Source: Symsagittifera roscoffensis
Lineage: Eukaryota > Xenacoelomorpha > Acoela > Convolutidae
Direction of reading: 5' to 3'
Assembly: GCF_963678635.1 (NCBI RefSeq)
Contig: NC_087066.1
Span: forward strand, 66,785,477-66,849,476
Length of the DNA: 64,000 nt
Shown here: positions 1 to 8,887 of the stretch, piece after piece
How positions within the stretch are numbered: position 1 is the stretch's first letter
Layout of the letters: each line of letters begins with the position of its first letter
The notes under the pieces: generated by a model
What the model was told of the DNA's origin: nothing
Seen by the model: the letters and a program-made list of their open reading frames with translations, nothing else
The model's database searches: none
Made by a program: the position numbers and the translations under genes

Positions 1-3000
1 GGCAATTCGGGATGATCTTCAATCGGTTTGCCTGATTTGTCCAGCCATCTCGTGAGTGGAAGACTGTCGTACGTTTCTTTGTCCATAAAGGAGAAGCCGT
101 CTTTGATCTCAGGTCTGTCCGCCTCTCTTTGTTCTTGCCTCTCGTAGAACTCCGTCTTCTTACTCAAGCTGTCAGCATTTTGATGTTTATCTCGTGTTCT
201 GTGCTCAATTATCATGTTGTATCCATCCAAGCGAACTATCCACCTCCCAATATAGCTCTGGTCCATTGAGTACGTTTTCAGCCAGCTTAGTGCTCGGTTG
301 TCGACTCGCAGCTTGAAGGGCTCACTGCCTAAGTATGCTCTGTATTTTTCGACAAAGGTGACCACCGCGAACATCTCTGCTTTCGGTGCTCCGTACTTCA
401 TTTCTGTGTCACTTAGGACCTTGCTCCCGTATGCTATTGGTCTCAAGACTGTCTTCCCATTCCATTCTTGTTCTTGATGGAGAATCCCAGAAATAGCGAC
501 TACTGACGCATCCGTGTCTAGCACGTACATCCCCTTCTCAGTCGGCATACCCAGTACTGGTGCCTCACACAGCTCTTTCTTTATTCTCTGGAATGACTCT
601 TCTGCCGCGTTGTTCCACGTGAACTTCTTGCCCTTATGTCTCATTAATTGTTGCATCGGGTATACCTTGTCCGCATAGCCCTTGATGAATTCTCTATAAT
701 AGTTGGCGAAACCCAGGAAGCTCATCAGCTGGTGCTCCGTCTTCGGTGATTTCCAGGTTGGGACTGCTTCCACGGCGTCTGGATCAGGTCTGATACCGTG
801 TTTATCTACCATCCTGCCCAAGTATTTAATCGAGTCCTTGAGTATCTCGCACTTTGATGGTTTACACTTCAGCCCCGATCTTTTCATGCACGCGAACACC
901 TCGTCAAGCCTCTCGATGTGGTCTTCTAGTGTTGGCGTTGCTATTACCACGTCGTCCACGTAGCACATTACCAGGTTGCCGTACTTCTTCGTCACGCCTA
1001 TCAACGCGTGTGCCATCAGCCGCTGAAACGTGGCTGTTGCATTGCAGAGTCCAAACGGCATCCGTTTCCATTGAAACAGACCCAACTCGCAGGCGAACCC
1101 TGTCTTGTCCCTGTCTTGCTTCCTTAATGGTACCTGCCAAAAGGCCGAGCCTAAATCAAGAGTCGTAAAAAATTTCGCATCACCTAACTTCGAGAGGCTC
1201 TCATCAATTCTAGGTATGGGATAGGCATCCTTCACCGTGACGGAGTTCAGGTATCGAAAGTCACAACAAAACCTTAACTGGTCGCCTTTCTTTTTGGCCA
1301 TCACTACTACACACGCCCACGGTGACTTGGATGGTTCTATCATGTCATACTCTAGTAACGTTTCGATTTCTTTTCTACACGCGTCCGATTTGTGTGGGGT
1401 CATGCGCCTCGCCCCCTCCCTGTGTGGTACCGCGTTTTCCTCAAGTTCTATTTCATGTTCAACAAAATTACAACACCCGATATCCGCCTTATGCCTTGAA
1501 AAAACCTCCTCGTTCCGCTCTAGTACGTCCTTGATAGCTTCGAGCTGTTCATCTTTCAGTTTGCCCCTTAAATGTTCAATCTCCGGCAGAACCGGTTTAT
1601 CAGTTTGCATTTCATCTGGTGTGGGTCGCTCTGGAAAGTTCGAACAGCTCGAGAGCCCATCGTCCGTTTCTGACTTAAGTGATTTGATAAGACCTGAAGA
1701 ATCTTTTATTCTCTGCAATCGTCTCAAGATACAAATTTTGTCCCTGTGGTTGGGACAATCAACAACTTCATTTTGTTTTGAGTTTTCAATTGTTTCATAT
1801 CGAGTTTTAACCGGTAAAGCATATCCCAGCTTCCTCCCTCTCTGTATCGTGATCGGTATATCAAGGGTATTCAACAAGACACTGACGCAGAGGCCGCTCT
1901 TCGTTATCGAAAATGATCTTCCTAAAACAGCAGCGCTTTGACTATTAGGATTTGGAACTATACACACTTGCTTGTTGTCACTTAGTTCATTATAATTTTT
2001 CATCCTCAAGCTTACGATTGCCGCTTCATTAGCTTTTAACCTCACTCTCCTACTCAAGAATACCGGTGCTTTGTTCTCATTTGCCATTATTAAATTTACC
2101 GGTTTGATTGCGTACCTCCTATCCGGGTTCCGTATCCTGAACATTGCATTATTTAGATCTATCGTTACGTCGAAATTCCTGATGAAGTCTCTGCCCAAAA
2201 TGAATTGGTCAGATTCATCTAGGTTTTCTACCACGATGAAGCTCATCCACAGGTTACGTTCCCCCAAATTGAGGGCTATTATCGGCGTCCTGCCCAGCAC
2301 CCGTAGGGCCCCTTTGTTTGCAGCTGACAGCCGTATTCTCGAGTCTATCAAGTCACCTTTGTCAAAGCCCATCTTTTCCCATGTTTCGATTGGTATGACG
2401 CTCAAGACTGCTCCCGTGTCAAGTAATCCACGCAACTGAGTCTTTTTGCCATTTATGTCTAGCACGTGCCCTGTCACGTCTGCTTCCGTCCCGATGTGCA
2501 TTGCATCTTCTTCAAGCATGGCACAGTGTCCGATCGATCTTACTTTCAACTCTTCTTTCCCTACATAGATTTGTCCAATTAGGTCTTCGTCGCATGTTAT
2601 CATCGTCTTGGTATAGATTTTGATTCCATCTATATTTAGCATCACCTCGTGTGGACCATAAGCTTCAGTGTACCTATTATCAACACGTACCGACTTGCTT
2701 CCCCCTCTCGTGAGTAGTGCTCTGAGCGCTCTAGAAGTCGTTTGTGGACTTATTCCACTTAAGTAGTCTGCATACACGTCAATGTGCATTATCGTCTGGT
2801 CGCTTGGCTCGCTCAAGTTTCTGGTTACTTCGTGGCCGCCCACTGTGATTATCGACATTATTCTTGCTCCGATTTTCGATATTCCAAAAGGTTTACCTGT
2901 CACCATTTTCACGGTGTTACAATTCCCGTTCTTTGTTGAGCCCGTTCTAGCCTCTGGTACTGAGTTCGATCCGGTTAATGCTTCGTTAAAATTCTGTCTT

Positions 3001-4811
3001 TCGATCTCCAATTTTAGTCGTTGCTCTATTTCTTTCGCAGCCAGATCTTGTTTCACTTTGGCAATTGCTTCCGTCGCCGCTTTCTCATAATTTATCTCTA
3101 GAGAGCTCCCGGCCGCGGACTCTAACGCACCGCTAACATGTGTTACAGCTTTCACTGTCTTCGTCGGCAATTCGGTGTTTGGTGCTCCTAAGTTCCTAGA
3201 TTCAAACTCGTTTTGCCTGTTCCGCTGATTCTGCACCGCCGCTAATGCCAACTTATGTTTGGGGTGATTCTGGTCCTTGACCGCTTCCCAGAACAAGGGA
3301 CAATCCATTCTGAAGTGCCCCTCCTGGTTACAGAAGAAGCATCTGGCGCCTATCTTGATGATTAAGCCATTATAGTACTCGTGTTCCTCCATCTGGCTCA
3401 TATCCTCTTCATCCGGTGCATAACCTAGGCTCTTCATGCCTTGTTTGTACGTTGTGCAGTCAGCCACATGATGATCCGCTGACCCGCAGTTCGCGCATGA
3501 TCTGCGCTTGTCCATATCATCTCTAGGTTTGTACCATGATGACCTCTGGGGTTGGATTCCCCCTTGCGTGTTCCTGTTTTCAGAATATGAGTACTTCTTA
3601 GGTTTCATCAGCATGTATTCTCTTGATTTCTGTCTCATTTCTTCTGGGGTGGGTGCGCTGTCCTTCGACAATGTGTAGTATGTTGCTAACATTGTCCTTA
3701 AGTCATCACTTTTCACCCCATCGATGAACTTCGAGGCAATGCTAAAGTTCCGTCTATTTGTCGACTCCTCTGGGTCACTCCTCCTTCTCAAGCTCTCGAG
3801 GTCATCTAGGAACCGATCTATTGACTCGTCGTCCCTCTGCCTTCTTTTTTCAAATCGCATCATCGCTTGGTGACCCTTCATGCCTGACCCGAATCGATTC
3901 AGCAATATCTCGAAGATCTTGTCCGCGGTGTCGCGTTCTTCCTCCTTCTTTGCGACCACGCATTTTAATGCCGTTCCTTCCAAGTTGCTCAGTATGGCTG
4001 TACATGCTTGTCTTTCGTCACACAAGTTATCTTGTTCTAGATGTAATCTCATCACTTCCACCCAAGTGTCAATGCATCCATCGGAGTCGTCCTTGAATTC
4101 TTTTGGCTTCTTGAATGTCTTTCTTGTTTTTCCCTCTCTCCTGTCGCTCGAGTCAGTGTTCCTCGTGGCGAAGGCCTCTAGAGTCCTGTTCATCATCTCC
4201 CAAGTGCTGGCCCATGTCATAGCATCCGGTCCTGTGTTGCTGTTAGCTGTTGCATCTCCCGGACCAGTCGTTGTATTCGACGTTCCATTCTTCATTATTG
4301 TTTTCGCAGCTGTTGGTGCTATGCTTATCGCATCCCTGGTTAAGGGCAACGGTGTCGATTGCCGTTTGTTCCTTTGTGGTTCTACAAAGTCAACTCTGGT
4401 GCCTTGCGTACGATCCGCTGCCGGTCTTTCTTGTGGAGTAGAACCTCTCAAGATTGCATCCAACTTCGCCTGTATTGCACACGAACTCTCAGCTTGACTC
4501 TTGCTCATTGTGTCCATTCTCCTTTCCAGGCTCCCTAATTGGCTGTTGACATCATCATATCGGTTCTTCAACTGTTGCATGTCTGTCTTGATGTTCTTTT
4601 CTCGTTCTTCATTGGTGGCTTCTACCTTATCTGACATTTCCTTGAGTCTCTCCTCTGTTGCCTTAGCTAGGTTAAAATAACTGTCTAGATACTCGTGCTT
4701 GTTGTATCTTATCTCCTTTTTTATCACCTCTCTGTCTTCTTCACTGTTCTTAAGTCTTTTGTCGATCTGATTTAATTTCGCCAACAAGTCGCCCAGCTCA
4801 ATGGTAGTCTC
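1..4811 (-). CDS. Gag-Pol polyprotein of a Ty3/gypsy retrotransposon, partial (gag, CCHC knuckles, protease, RT, RNase H)
   Basis: This is an uninterrupted frame of 1603 codons from just after the TAA at 4812-4814 to the window edge, where it is cut. The first Met in the frame is at 4635-4637. In order it shows a lysine/glutamate-rich helical segment (about 4560-4810), a gag core (3675-4115), two CX2CX4HX4C knuckles (3300-3497), a retropepsin with LDTGA (Asp codon 2418-2420) and ILGRD, an RT with YVDD (951-962), and an RNase H starting at LDTDAS (504-521). Gag and pol share a frame, so no ribosomal frameshift is needed between them; some Ty3/gypsy families are known to do this. The product would self-cleave in virus-like particles and copy the element RNA. 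Integrase is not in the window. The upstream TAA means the true start is either the ATG at 5387 with readthrough or 4637. Confidence 0.92.
160..640 (-). other. Connection region and RNase H domain
   Basis: The segment follows the RT thumb with FTWNNAAEESFQRIKKEL and enters the RNase H core at YVLDTDASVVAISGIL (Asp codons 516-518 and 510-512). It continues with RPIAYGSKVLSDTEMKYGAPKAEMFAVV, which carries the conserved Glu, and LRVDNRALSWL with the third Asp. It ends with an H-x-N-ADSLSK motif near 165-190 that typically precedes the integrase linker in Ty3/gypsy elements. It degrades the RNA strand of the RNA:DNA hybrid. Confidence 0.9.
795..1380 (-). other. Reverse transcriptase domain
   Basis: RT motifs appear in order: SPWACVVVMAKKKG then RFCCDFRYLN (about 1250-1330), DAYPIPRIDE (about 1210-1240), LDLGSAFWQVPL (about 1120-1160), QWKRMPFGL (about 1055-1080), and the catalytic YVDD at 951-962. 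A KCEILKDSIKYLG thumb-side motif follows near 810-850. The three catalytic aspartates of the family (one in DLGSAF, two in YVDD) are present, so the domain looks catalytically intact. YVDD rather than FADD and the surrounding motifs fit Ty3/gypsy. Confidence 0.95.
2150..2440 (-). other. Retropepsin-like aspartic protease domain
   Basis: The catalytic motif is RGLLDTGAVLSVIP, with the Asp codon at 2418-2420. The second hallmark is QFILGRDFI, with its Asp codon at 2187-2189, about 77 residues later. Spacing and motif order match the retropepsin family, which acts as a dimer to cut Gag-Pol. Both key sites are intact. Confidence 0.9.
3300..3497 (-). other. Two CCHC zinc knuckles (nucleocapsid)
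   Basis: Knuckle 1 reads CANCGSADHHVADC, with Cys codons at 3495-3497 and 3456-3458 as its ends. Knuckle 2 reads CFFCNQEGHFRMDC at 3300-3341. Both fit CX2CX4HX4C exactly. Such knuckles bind element RNA during packaging. They are separated by about 38 residues of acidic linker, a wider spacing than in many retroelements. Confidence 0.93.
3675..4115 (-). other. Gag core (retrotrans_gag-like) region
   Basis: The segment runs from FKKPKEF (4095-4115) through an alpha-helical stretch with a Trp (DTWVEVMRLHL), a conserved-looking LEGTALKCV, and LLNRFGSG followed by FEKRRQRDDESIDRFLDDL. This pattern (Trp in helix 1, an L-x-G-x-A motif, then F...R.Q...ES/F..F...) is typical of the retrotransposon gag/capsid fold of Ty3/gypsy elements. 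It would assemble the particle shell. The assignment rests on pattern recognition only. Confidence 0.75.
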
Positions 4812-5387
4812 TTAATGGTCAGCCGTCGGTTTCTCTTCGGCCGTAGCCTCTGCTTTAGCTTGTTCCTCATTCTGGCCGGCTTCTGTCGCTTTCGTGCTCA
4901 CTGTACCAAATGTTCGTGCTCTTTCTGTTTTTGGTTCTTCAGTCACGTTTTCTTTCGATTTGAGTCCGACCATCATTGCAAACTTGTCTGTGAAGGATGT
5001 CTTTTTCACTTGAGAGTCGTTTTTCACAGTCTCTCGGGTATTGCCTGTTGTGTCTTCCAATGCGTCTATTCGTGAAAACTCCACGGTTTTTGGACTTTGG
5101 TCTTCCACGTGGGGCATCGGTGTGGATTCCGTTGTCCTCTTCTCCACTTCATCTACGCTCTGGTCTGGTGTCTCTAGGTCGATTTCGATTGTGGGCTCCA
5201 CCTGTTTTTCCCCCACATCTTCTCGTGTCTTGCTCTCGGTGCCACTCCTCGTACTGACCATGTTAACTGAAAAGTTCTTCTTTGTTATCTTTGGGCCTGT
5301 TGATGTCGTTCCGCGCAGCGATGAATTATATTTCGTGTTTGATCCACTTGACCTTTTTTCGAGCACCGGTACCCTACTCCGCCTCAT
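4812..5387 (-). CDS. N-terminal ORF of the retrotransposon, 191 codons, in frame with gag-pol but ended by TAA
   Basis: The ORF starts with ATG at 5385-5387 and encodes 191 residues. The first ~45 residues are basic and Ser/Thr-rich (MRRSRVPVLEKRSSG at the start). The rest is acidic and polar, rich in Glu, Thr, Lys and Val, with no hydrophobic segment and no cysteine, so it is probably disordered. I recognise no domain. The stop at 4812-4814 is in exactly the same frame as the downstream gag-pol, which continues at once with Glu-Thr-Thr. It is therefore either the N-terminal part of a longer Gag interrupted by a nonsense mutation, or a separate product linked to gag-pol by readthrough. The base after the stop is G, and I see no known leaky-stop context. 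It was assigned to the element from frame and position, not from a family match. Confidence 0.7.
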   Translation of the reverse strand: MRRSRVPVLEKRSSGSNTKYNSSLRGTTSTGPKITKKNFSVNMVSTRSGTESKTREDVGEKQVEPTIEIDLETPDQSVDEVEKRTTESTPMPHVEDQSPKTVEFSRIDALEDTTGNTRETVKNDSQVKKTSFTDKFAMMVGLKSKENVTEEPKTERARTFGTVSTKATEAGQNEEQAKAEATAEEKPTADH

Positions 5388-5682
5388 TATTTCTATTTAC
5401 AACTGCTTTTATTTACAATTTTATTATATACACGATTCTATTCTAAGAATAAAAAAAATAATAAAACAAAAAAAATTTTTGTGGTAACAAATTTTGTACA
5501 ACGTGTTAAAAACCTTGTTGTAGCTCTCTTTCTAAAACCTTTGAAAAATTTCCCTTAATGTGGTCTCAACCGTACCTATTTCGATTTGTCTTATTTTGTC
5601 TTAAGACACACTTGTTGTAATTTTACTTCAATTTTTATACCGTCCCAAGACTATTCGTCACTATCACAGTACTCTCCGCTAG
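5388..5682. other. AT-rich leader between the retrotransposon ORF and the minisatellite
   Basis: No gene is visible here. The stretch has homopolymeric A and T runs (for example 5450-5480), the TATA-like box at 5632-5639, and degenerate first units of the 14-bp repeat from about 5641. No primer-binding site complementary to a recognisable tRNA 3' end could be identified. Confidence 0.6.
5632..5639 (-). promoter_or_regulatory. TATA-like box upstream of the retrotransposon ORF
   Basis: The minus strand reads TATAAAAA about 245 bases upstream of the ATG at 5387, in an AT-rich leader (5388-5640) between the ORF and the 14-bp minisatellite. The orientation is right for driving the element. AT-rich DNA yields such boxes by chance, and an LTR promoter would be expected further upstream, so this is only a candidate. 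Confidence 0.25.
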
Positions 5683-6576
5683 TGTCCTAAGACCCTTGTA
5701 CCAAGACTACTGTCCCAAGACTAGTGTCCCAAGGCTACTGTCCCAAGACTAGTGTCCCAAGGCTAGTGTCCCAAGACTACTGTCCCAAGACTACTGTCCC
5801 AAGACTAGTGTCCCAAGGGTAGTGTCCCAAGACCAGTGTCCCAAGGCTAGTGTCCCAAGACTACTGTCCCAAGACTAGTGTCCCAAGGCTAGTGTCCCAA
5901 GACTACTGTCCCAAGACTAGTGTCCCAAGGGCAGTGTCCCAAGACCAGTGTCCCAAGGCTGGTGTCCCAAGACTAGTGTCCCAAGGCTAGTGTCCCAAGA
6001 CTACTGTCCCAAGACTACTGTCCCAAGACTAGTGTCCCAAGGGTAGTGTCCCAAGACCAGTGTCCCAAGGCTAGTGTCCCAAGACTACTGTCCCAAGACT
6101 AGTGTCCCAAGGCTAGTGTCCCAAGACTACTGTCCCAAGACTAGTGTCCCAAGGGCAGTGTCCCAAGACCAGTGTCCCAAGGCTGGTGTCCCAAGACTAC
6201 TGTCCCAAGGCTAGTGTCCCAAGACTAGTGTCCCAAGACCCTTGTCCCAAGACCACTGTCCCAAGACCACTGTCCCAAGACCCTGTCCCAAGACCACTGT
6301 CCCAAGACCCTGTCCCAAGACCACTGTCCCAAGACCCCTGTCCCAAGACCCTGTCCCAAGACCACTGTCCCAAGACCCTGTCCCAAGACCCTGTCCCAAG
6401 ACCCTGTCCCAAGACCACTGTCCCAAGACCCTGTCCCAAGACCACTGTCCCAAGACCCTGTCCCAAGACCACTGTCCCAAGACCCTGTCCCAAGACCACT
6501 GTCCCAAGACCCTGTCCCAAGACCACTGTCCCAAGACTGCTCTGTCCCAAGACTTCTTCGGTACTGTCCCAAGACT
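5683..6576. repeat. 13/14-bp minisatellite, array 1 (TGTCCCAAG core) with 224-bp higher-order period
   Basis: About 64 units share the core TGTCCCAAG. The 5' part uses 14-bp units with alternating tails such as ACTAC, ACTAG, GCTAG and GGTAG. The 3' part, from about 6240, alternates 13-bp (tail ACCC) and 14-bp (tail ACCAC) units. In the 5' part a block of 16 units recurs: the rare GGGTAG variant is at 5817 and 6041, and GGGCAG at 5929 and 6153, both exactly 224 bp apart. The edges are degenerate (5641-5700 and 6535-6576). Long repetitive ORFs on both strands here come only from the repeat having no stops in some frames. Confidence 0.95.
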
Positions 6577-7306
6577 CGTCACGGAGTGTCTTCCTCGTTG
6601 TAGGGTCTTCTTGAATCACCGTACCTTGTACCACCACTCAAGCTCTAGTAAAATTTTCCCAAAAACCCTCTCTTAAAAGCCAAATGCTGACCCCCCTCTT
6701 CTTTTTGGTTTTTTCTATTTCAATGTAAATGCGCAGGTATCTTGTGATCACCTGTTCGTATAAAACCAAACACAAATCCTCACTAAAATGCAACAAAAAT
6801 CTAAGTAAGAAAAATAATAAAAACAGAAAAATGAGTCCACCTGAAATTCAAAGGTGACCAATGTCTACCTTTCGTCTAAAAAATATGTCTGGTACCTAAT
6901 TGCCACGCGTTTTCCTTCCCCCCTGCTAGCGATCTTATGGGGTATTACAAAAACTGTCTATGTCCCTTCCCCCCTACCAATCCGACCAGGGTACCTTCCT
7001 TAACTCGAGTTCAAATTTCGATCTCCACCTAATATTACCAACGCGTGTTAATTTCTAATGTAACTAAGTCAACGATGTCGACTAATTAGTTACTCTAATT
7101 TCCCCCTTTTTACAATTTACAACCGCCAACCTCTAACTTAACCAGCCCCCCTTCTAACCTCCCCCCTTTTTAGCCCCCCTTCCTAAGCCTAAAATTACCT
7201 TAAGCGCCGGGTGCTAAACCTCTCAAGAGAAAACCGTAGACCTGTCTCCAGGCCTGCTCAAGTAAAAACGTTCCTCAAAACCGGGGGATGTCGCTTATCC
7301 TATTTT
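5945..7306. repeat. Tandem segmental duplication, copy 1 (array part plus spacer)
   Basis: This block contains the distal part of the 14-bp array plus a unique spacer, and recurs directly as 7308-8603. The offset is 1363 bp before a length change in the array and 1297 bp after it. Line-by-line reading of the spacer found no mismatch between the copies. The junction is at 7307, where the spacer end (CTTATCCTATTTT) is followed straight away by the array interior. Confidence 0.95.
6577..7306. other. Gene-free spacer, copy 1, with C-rich tracts
   Basis: No ORF of note. It contains an A-rich stretch (about 6760-6835) and a TATAAAAC (about 6757) on the plus strand. A run of C-rich tracts at about 7100-7180 appears on the minus strand as several G5-G6 runs separated by A-rich spacers. 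The minus-strand purine tracts resemble retroelement polypurine tracts in composition, but no LTR boundary follows. Confidence 0.6.
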
Positions 7307-7307
7307 C

Positions 7308-7873
7308 CCAGTGTCCCAAGGCTGGTGTCCCAAGACTAGTGTCCCAAGGCTAGTGTCCCAAGACTACTGTCCCAAGACTACTGTCCCAAGACTAGTGTCC
7401 CAAGGGTAGTGTCCCAAGACCAGTGTCCCAAGGCTAGTGTCCCAAGACTACTGTCCCAAGACTAGTGTCCCAAGGCTAGTGTCCCAAGACTACTGTCCCA
7501 AGACTAGTGTCCCAAGGGCAGTGTCCCAAGACCAGTGTCCCAAGGCTGGTGTCCCAAGACTACTGTCCCAAGGCTAGTGTCCCAAGACTAGTGTCCCAAG
7601 ACCCTTGTCCCAAGACCACTGTCCCAAGACCACTGTCCCAAGACCCTGTCCCAAGACCACTGTCCCAAGACCCTGTCCCAAGACCACTGTCCCAAGACCC
7701 CTGTCCCAAGACCCTGTCCCAAGACCACTGTCCCAAGACCACTGTCCCAAGACCCTGTCCCAAGACCACTGTCCCAAGACCCTGTCCCAAGACCACTGTC
7801 CCAAGACCCTGTCCCAAGACCACTGTCCCAAGACTGCTCTGTCCCAAGACTTCTTCGGTACTGTCCCAAGACT
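7308..7873. repeat. 13/14-bp minisatellite, array 2
   Basis: This is the minisatellite part of duplication copy 2. It has the same TGTCCCAAG core and the same order of variant units as 5945-6576, apart from the five-unit contraction in the 13/14-bp alternating section. It ends in the same degenerate units (CTGTCCCAAGACTTC). Confidence 0.95.
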
Positions 7874-8603
7874 CGTCACGGAGTGTCTTCCTCGTTGTAG
7901 GGTCTTCTTGAATCACCGTACCTTGTACCACCACTCAAGCTCTAGTAAAATTTTCCCAAAAACCCTCTCTTAAAAGCCAAATGCTGACCCCCCTCTTCTT
8001 TTTGGTTTTTTCTATTTCAATGTAAATGCGCAGGTATCTTGTGATCACCTGTTCGTATAAAACCAAACACAAATCCTCACTAAAATGCAACAAAAATCTA
8101 AGTAAGAAAAATAATAAAAACAGAAAAATGAGTCCACCTGAAATTCAAAGGTGACCAATGTCTACCTTTCGTCTAAAAAATATGTCTGGTACCTAATTGC
8201 CACGCGTTTTCCTTCCCCCCTGCTAGCGATCTTATGGGGTATTACAAAAACTGTCTATGTCCCTTCCCCCCTACCAATCCGACCAGGGTACCTTCCTTAA
8301 CTCGAGTTCAAATTTCGATCTCCACCTAATATTACCAACGCGTGTTAATTTCTAATGTAACTAAGTCAACGATGTCGACTAATTAGTTACTCTAATTTCC
8401 CCCTTTTTACAATTTACAACCGCCAACCTCTAACTTAACCAGCCCCCCTTCTAACCTCCCCCCTTTTTAGCCCCCCTTCCTAAGCCTAAAATTACCTTAA
8501 GCGCCGGGTGCTAAACCTCTCAAGAGAAAACCGTAGACCTGTCTCCAGGCCTGCTCAAGTAAAAACGTTCCTCAAAACCGGGGGATGTCGCTTATCCTAT
8601 TTT
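7308..8603. repeat. Tandem segmental duplication, copy 2 (66 bp shorter)
   Basis: This is the second copy of 5945-7306. It is shorter only because the 3' part of its minisatellite lacks five units (four of 13 bp and one of 14 bp, 66 bp in all). The spacer portion (7874-8603) matches copy 1 base for base as far as I could read. It ends at 8603, where unique sequence resumes. Confidence 0.95.
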
Positions 8604-8693
8604 ACGCTTATCTCCTATAATGTAATGTGGATTTTAACGATACCCGTTCTGCCCAACTTGAGAACTCGAGAATTGCCAAATCCTTCTTGGCTG
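7874..8693. other. Gene-free spacer, copy 2, and short unique stretch
   Basis: 7874-8603 repeats the copy 1 spacer with its A-rich and C-rich tracts. 8604-8693 is unique sequence leading into the 70-bp repeat. I see no gene. Confidence 0.6.
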
Positions 8694-8887
8694 CTTTCCC
8701 ACTCGACTGGTCACCTGTTCCAGTCCAGTCTCCTATTGGTTCAGCTCAAGTGTCCCTGAACCACTTTCCCACTCGGCTGGTCACCTCTTCCAGTCAAGTC
8801 TCCTATTGGTTCAGCTCAAGTGTCCCTGAACCACTTTCCCACTCGGCTGGTCACCTCTTCCAGTGAAGTCTCCTATTGGTCCAGCTA
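8694..8887. repeat. 70-bp tandem repeat, about 2.8 copies
   Basis: The marker ACTCG(A/G)CTGG falls at 8701, 8771 and 8841, a period of exactly 70 bp. The units differ at a few positions (CCAGTCCAGT, CCAGTCAAGT, CCAGTGAAGT). The repeat is stop-free in parts, giving short repetitive ORFs that I do not regard as genes. Confidence 0.95.

Larger units (their letters stand above)
1..5387 (-). mobile_element. Ty3/gypsy-class LTR retrotransposon, internal region, truncated by the left window edge
   Basis: A minus-strand retroelement is read from 5387 down to the window edge. Domain order is N-terminal ORF, gag, two CCHC zinc knuckles, retropepsin, reverse transcriptase, RNase H. RT directly after protease, with no integrase between them, is the Ty3/gypsy order and rules out Ty1/copia. 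The integrase would lie to the left of the window. All 1795 codons share one frame, with codons occupying positions 3k to 3k+2, and the only interruption is a TAA at 4812-4814. I found no LTR pair (the second would lie outside the window), no clear primer-binding site, and no defined right border. Sequence upstream of gag runs into a 14-bp minisatellite. One stop in about 5.4 kb suggests a young or recently active copy. Confidence 0.93.

Noticed and set aside
703-4497. Plus-strand ORFs of 60-234 codons opposite the retroelement
   Set aside because: They are antisense shadows of the minus-strand gag-pol frame, which carries all the recognisable motifs.
6144-6637. Overlapping ORFs of 115-156 codons on both strands in the 14-bp minisatellite
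   Set aside because: They are frame readings of the repeat itself (CPKT/VPRP or LGTG/SWDS patterns); the same ORFs recur in the second copy with lengths set only by unit number.
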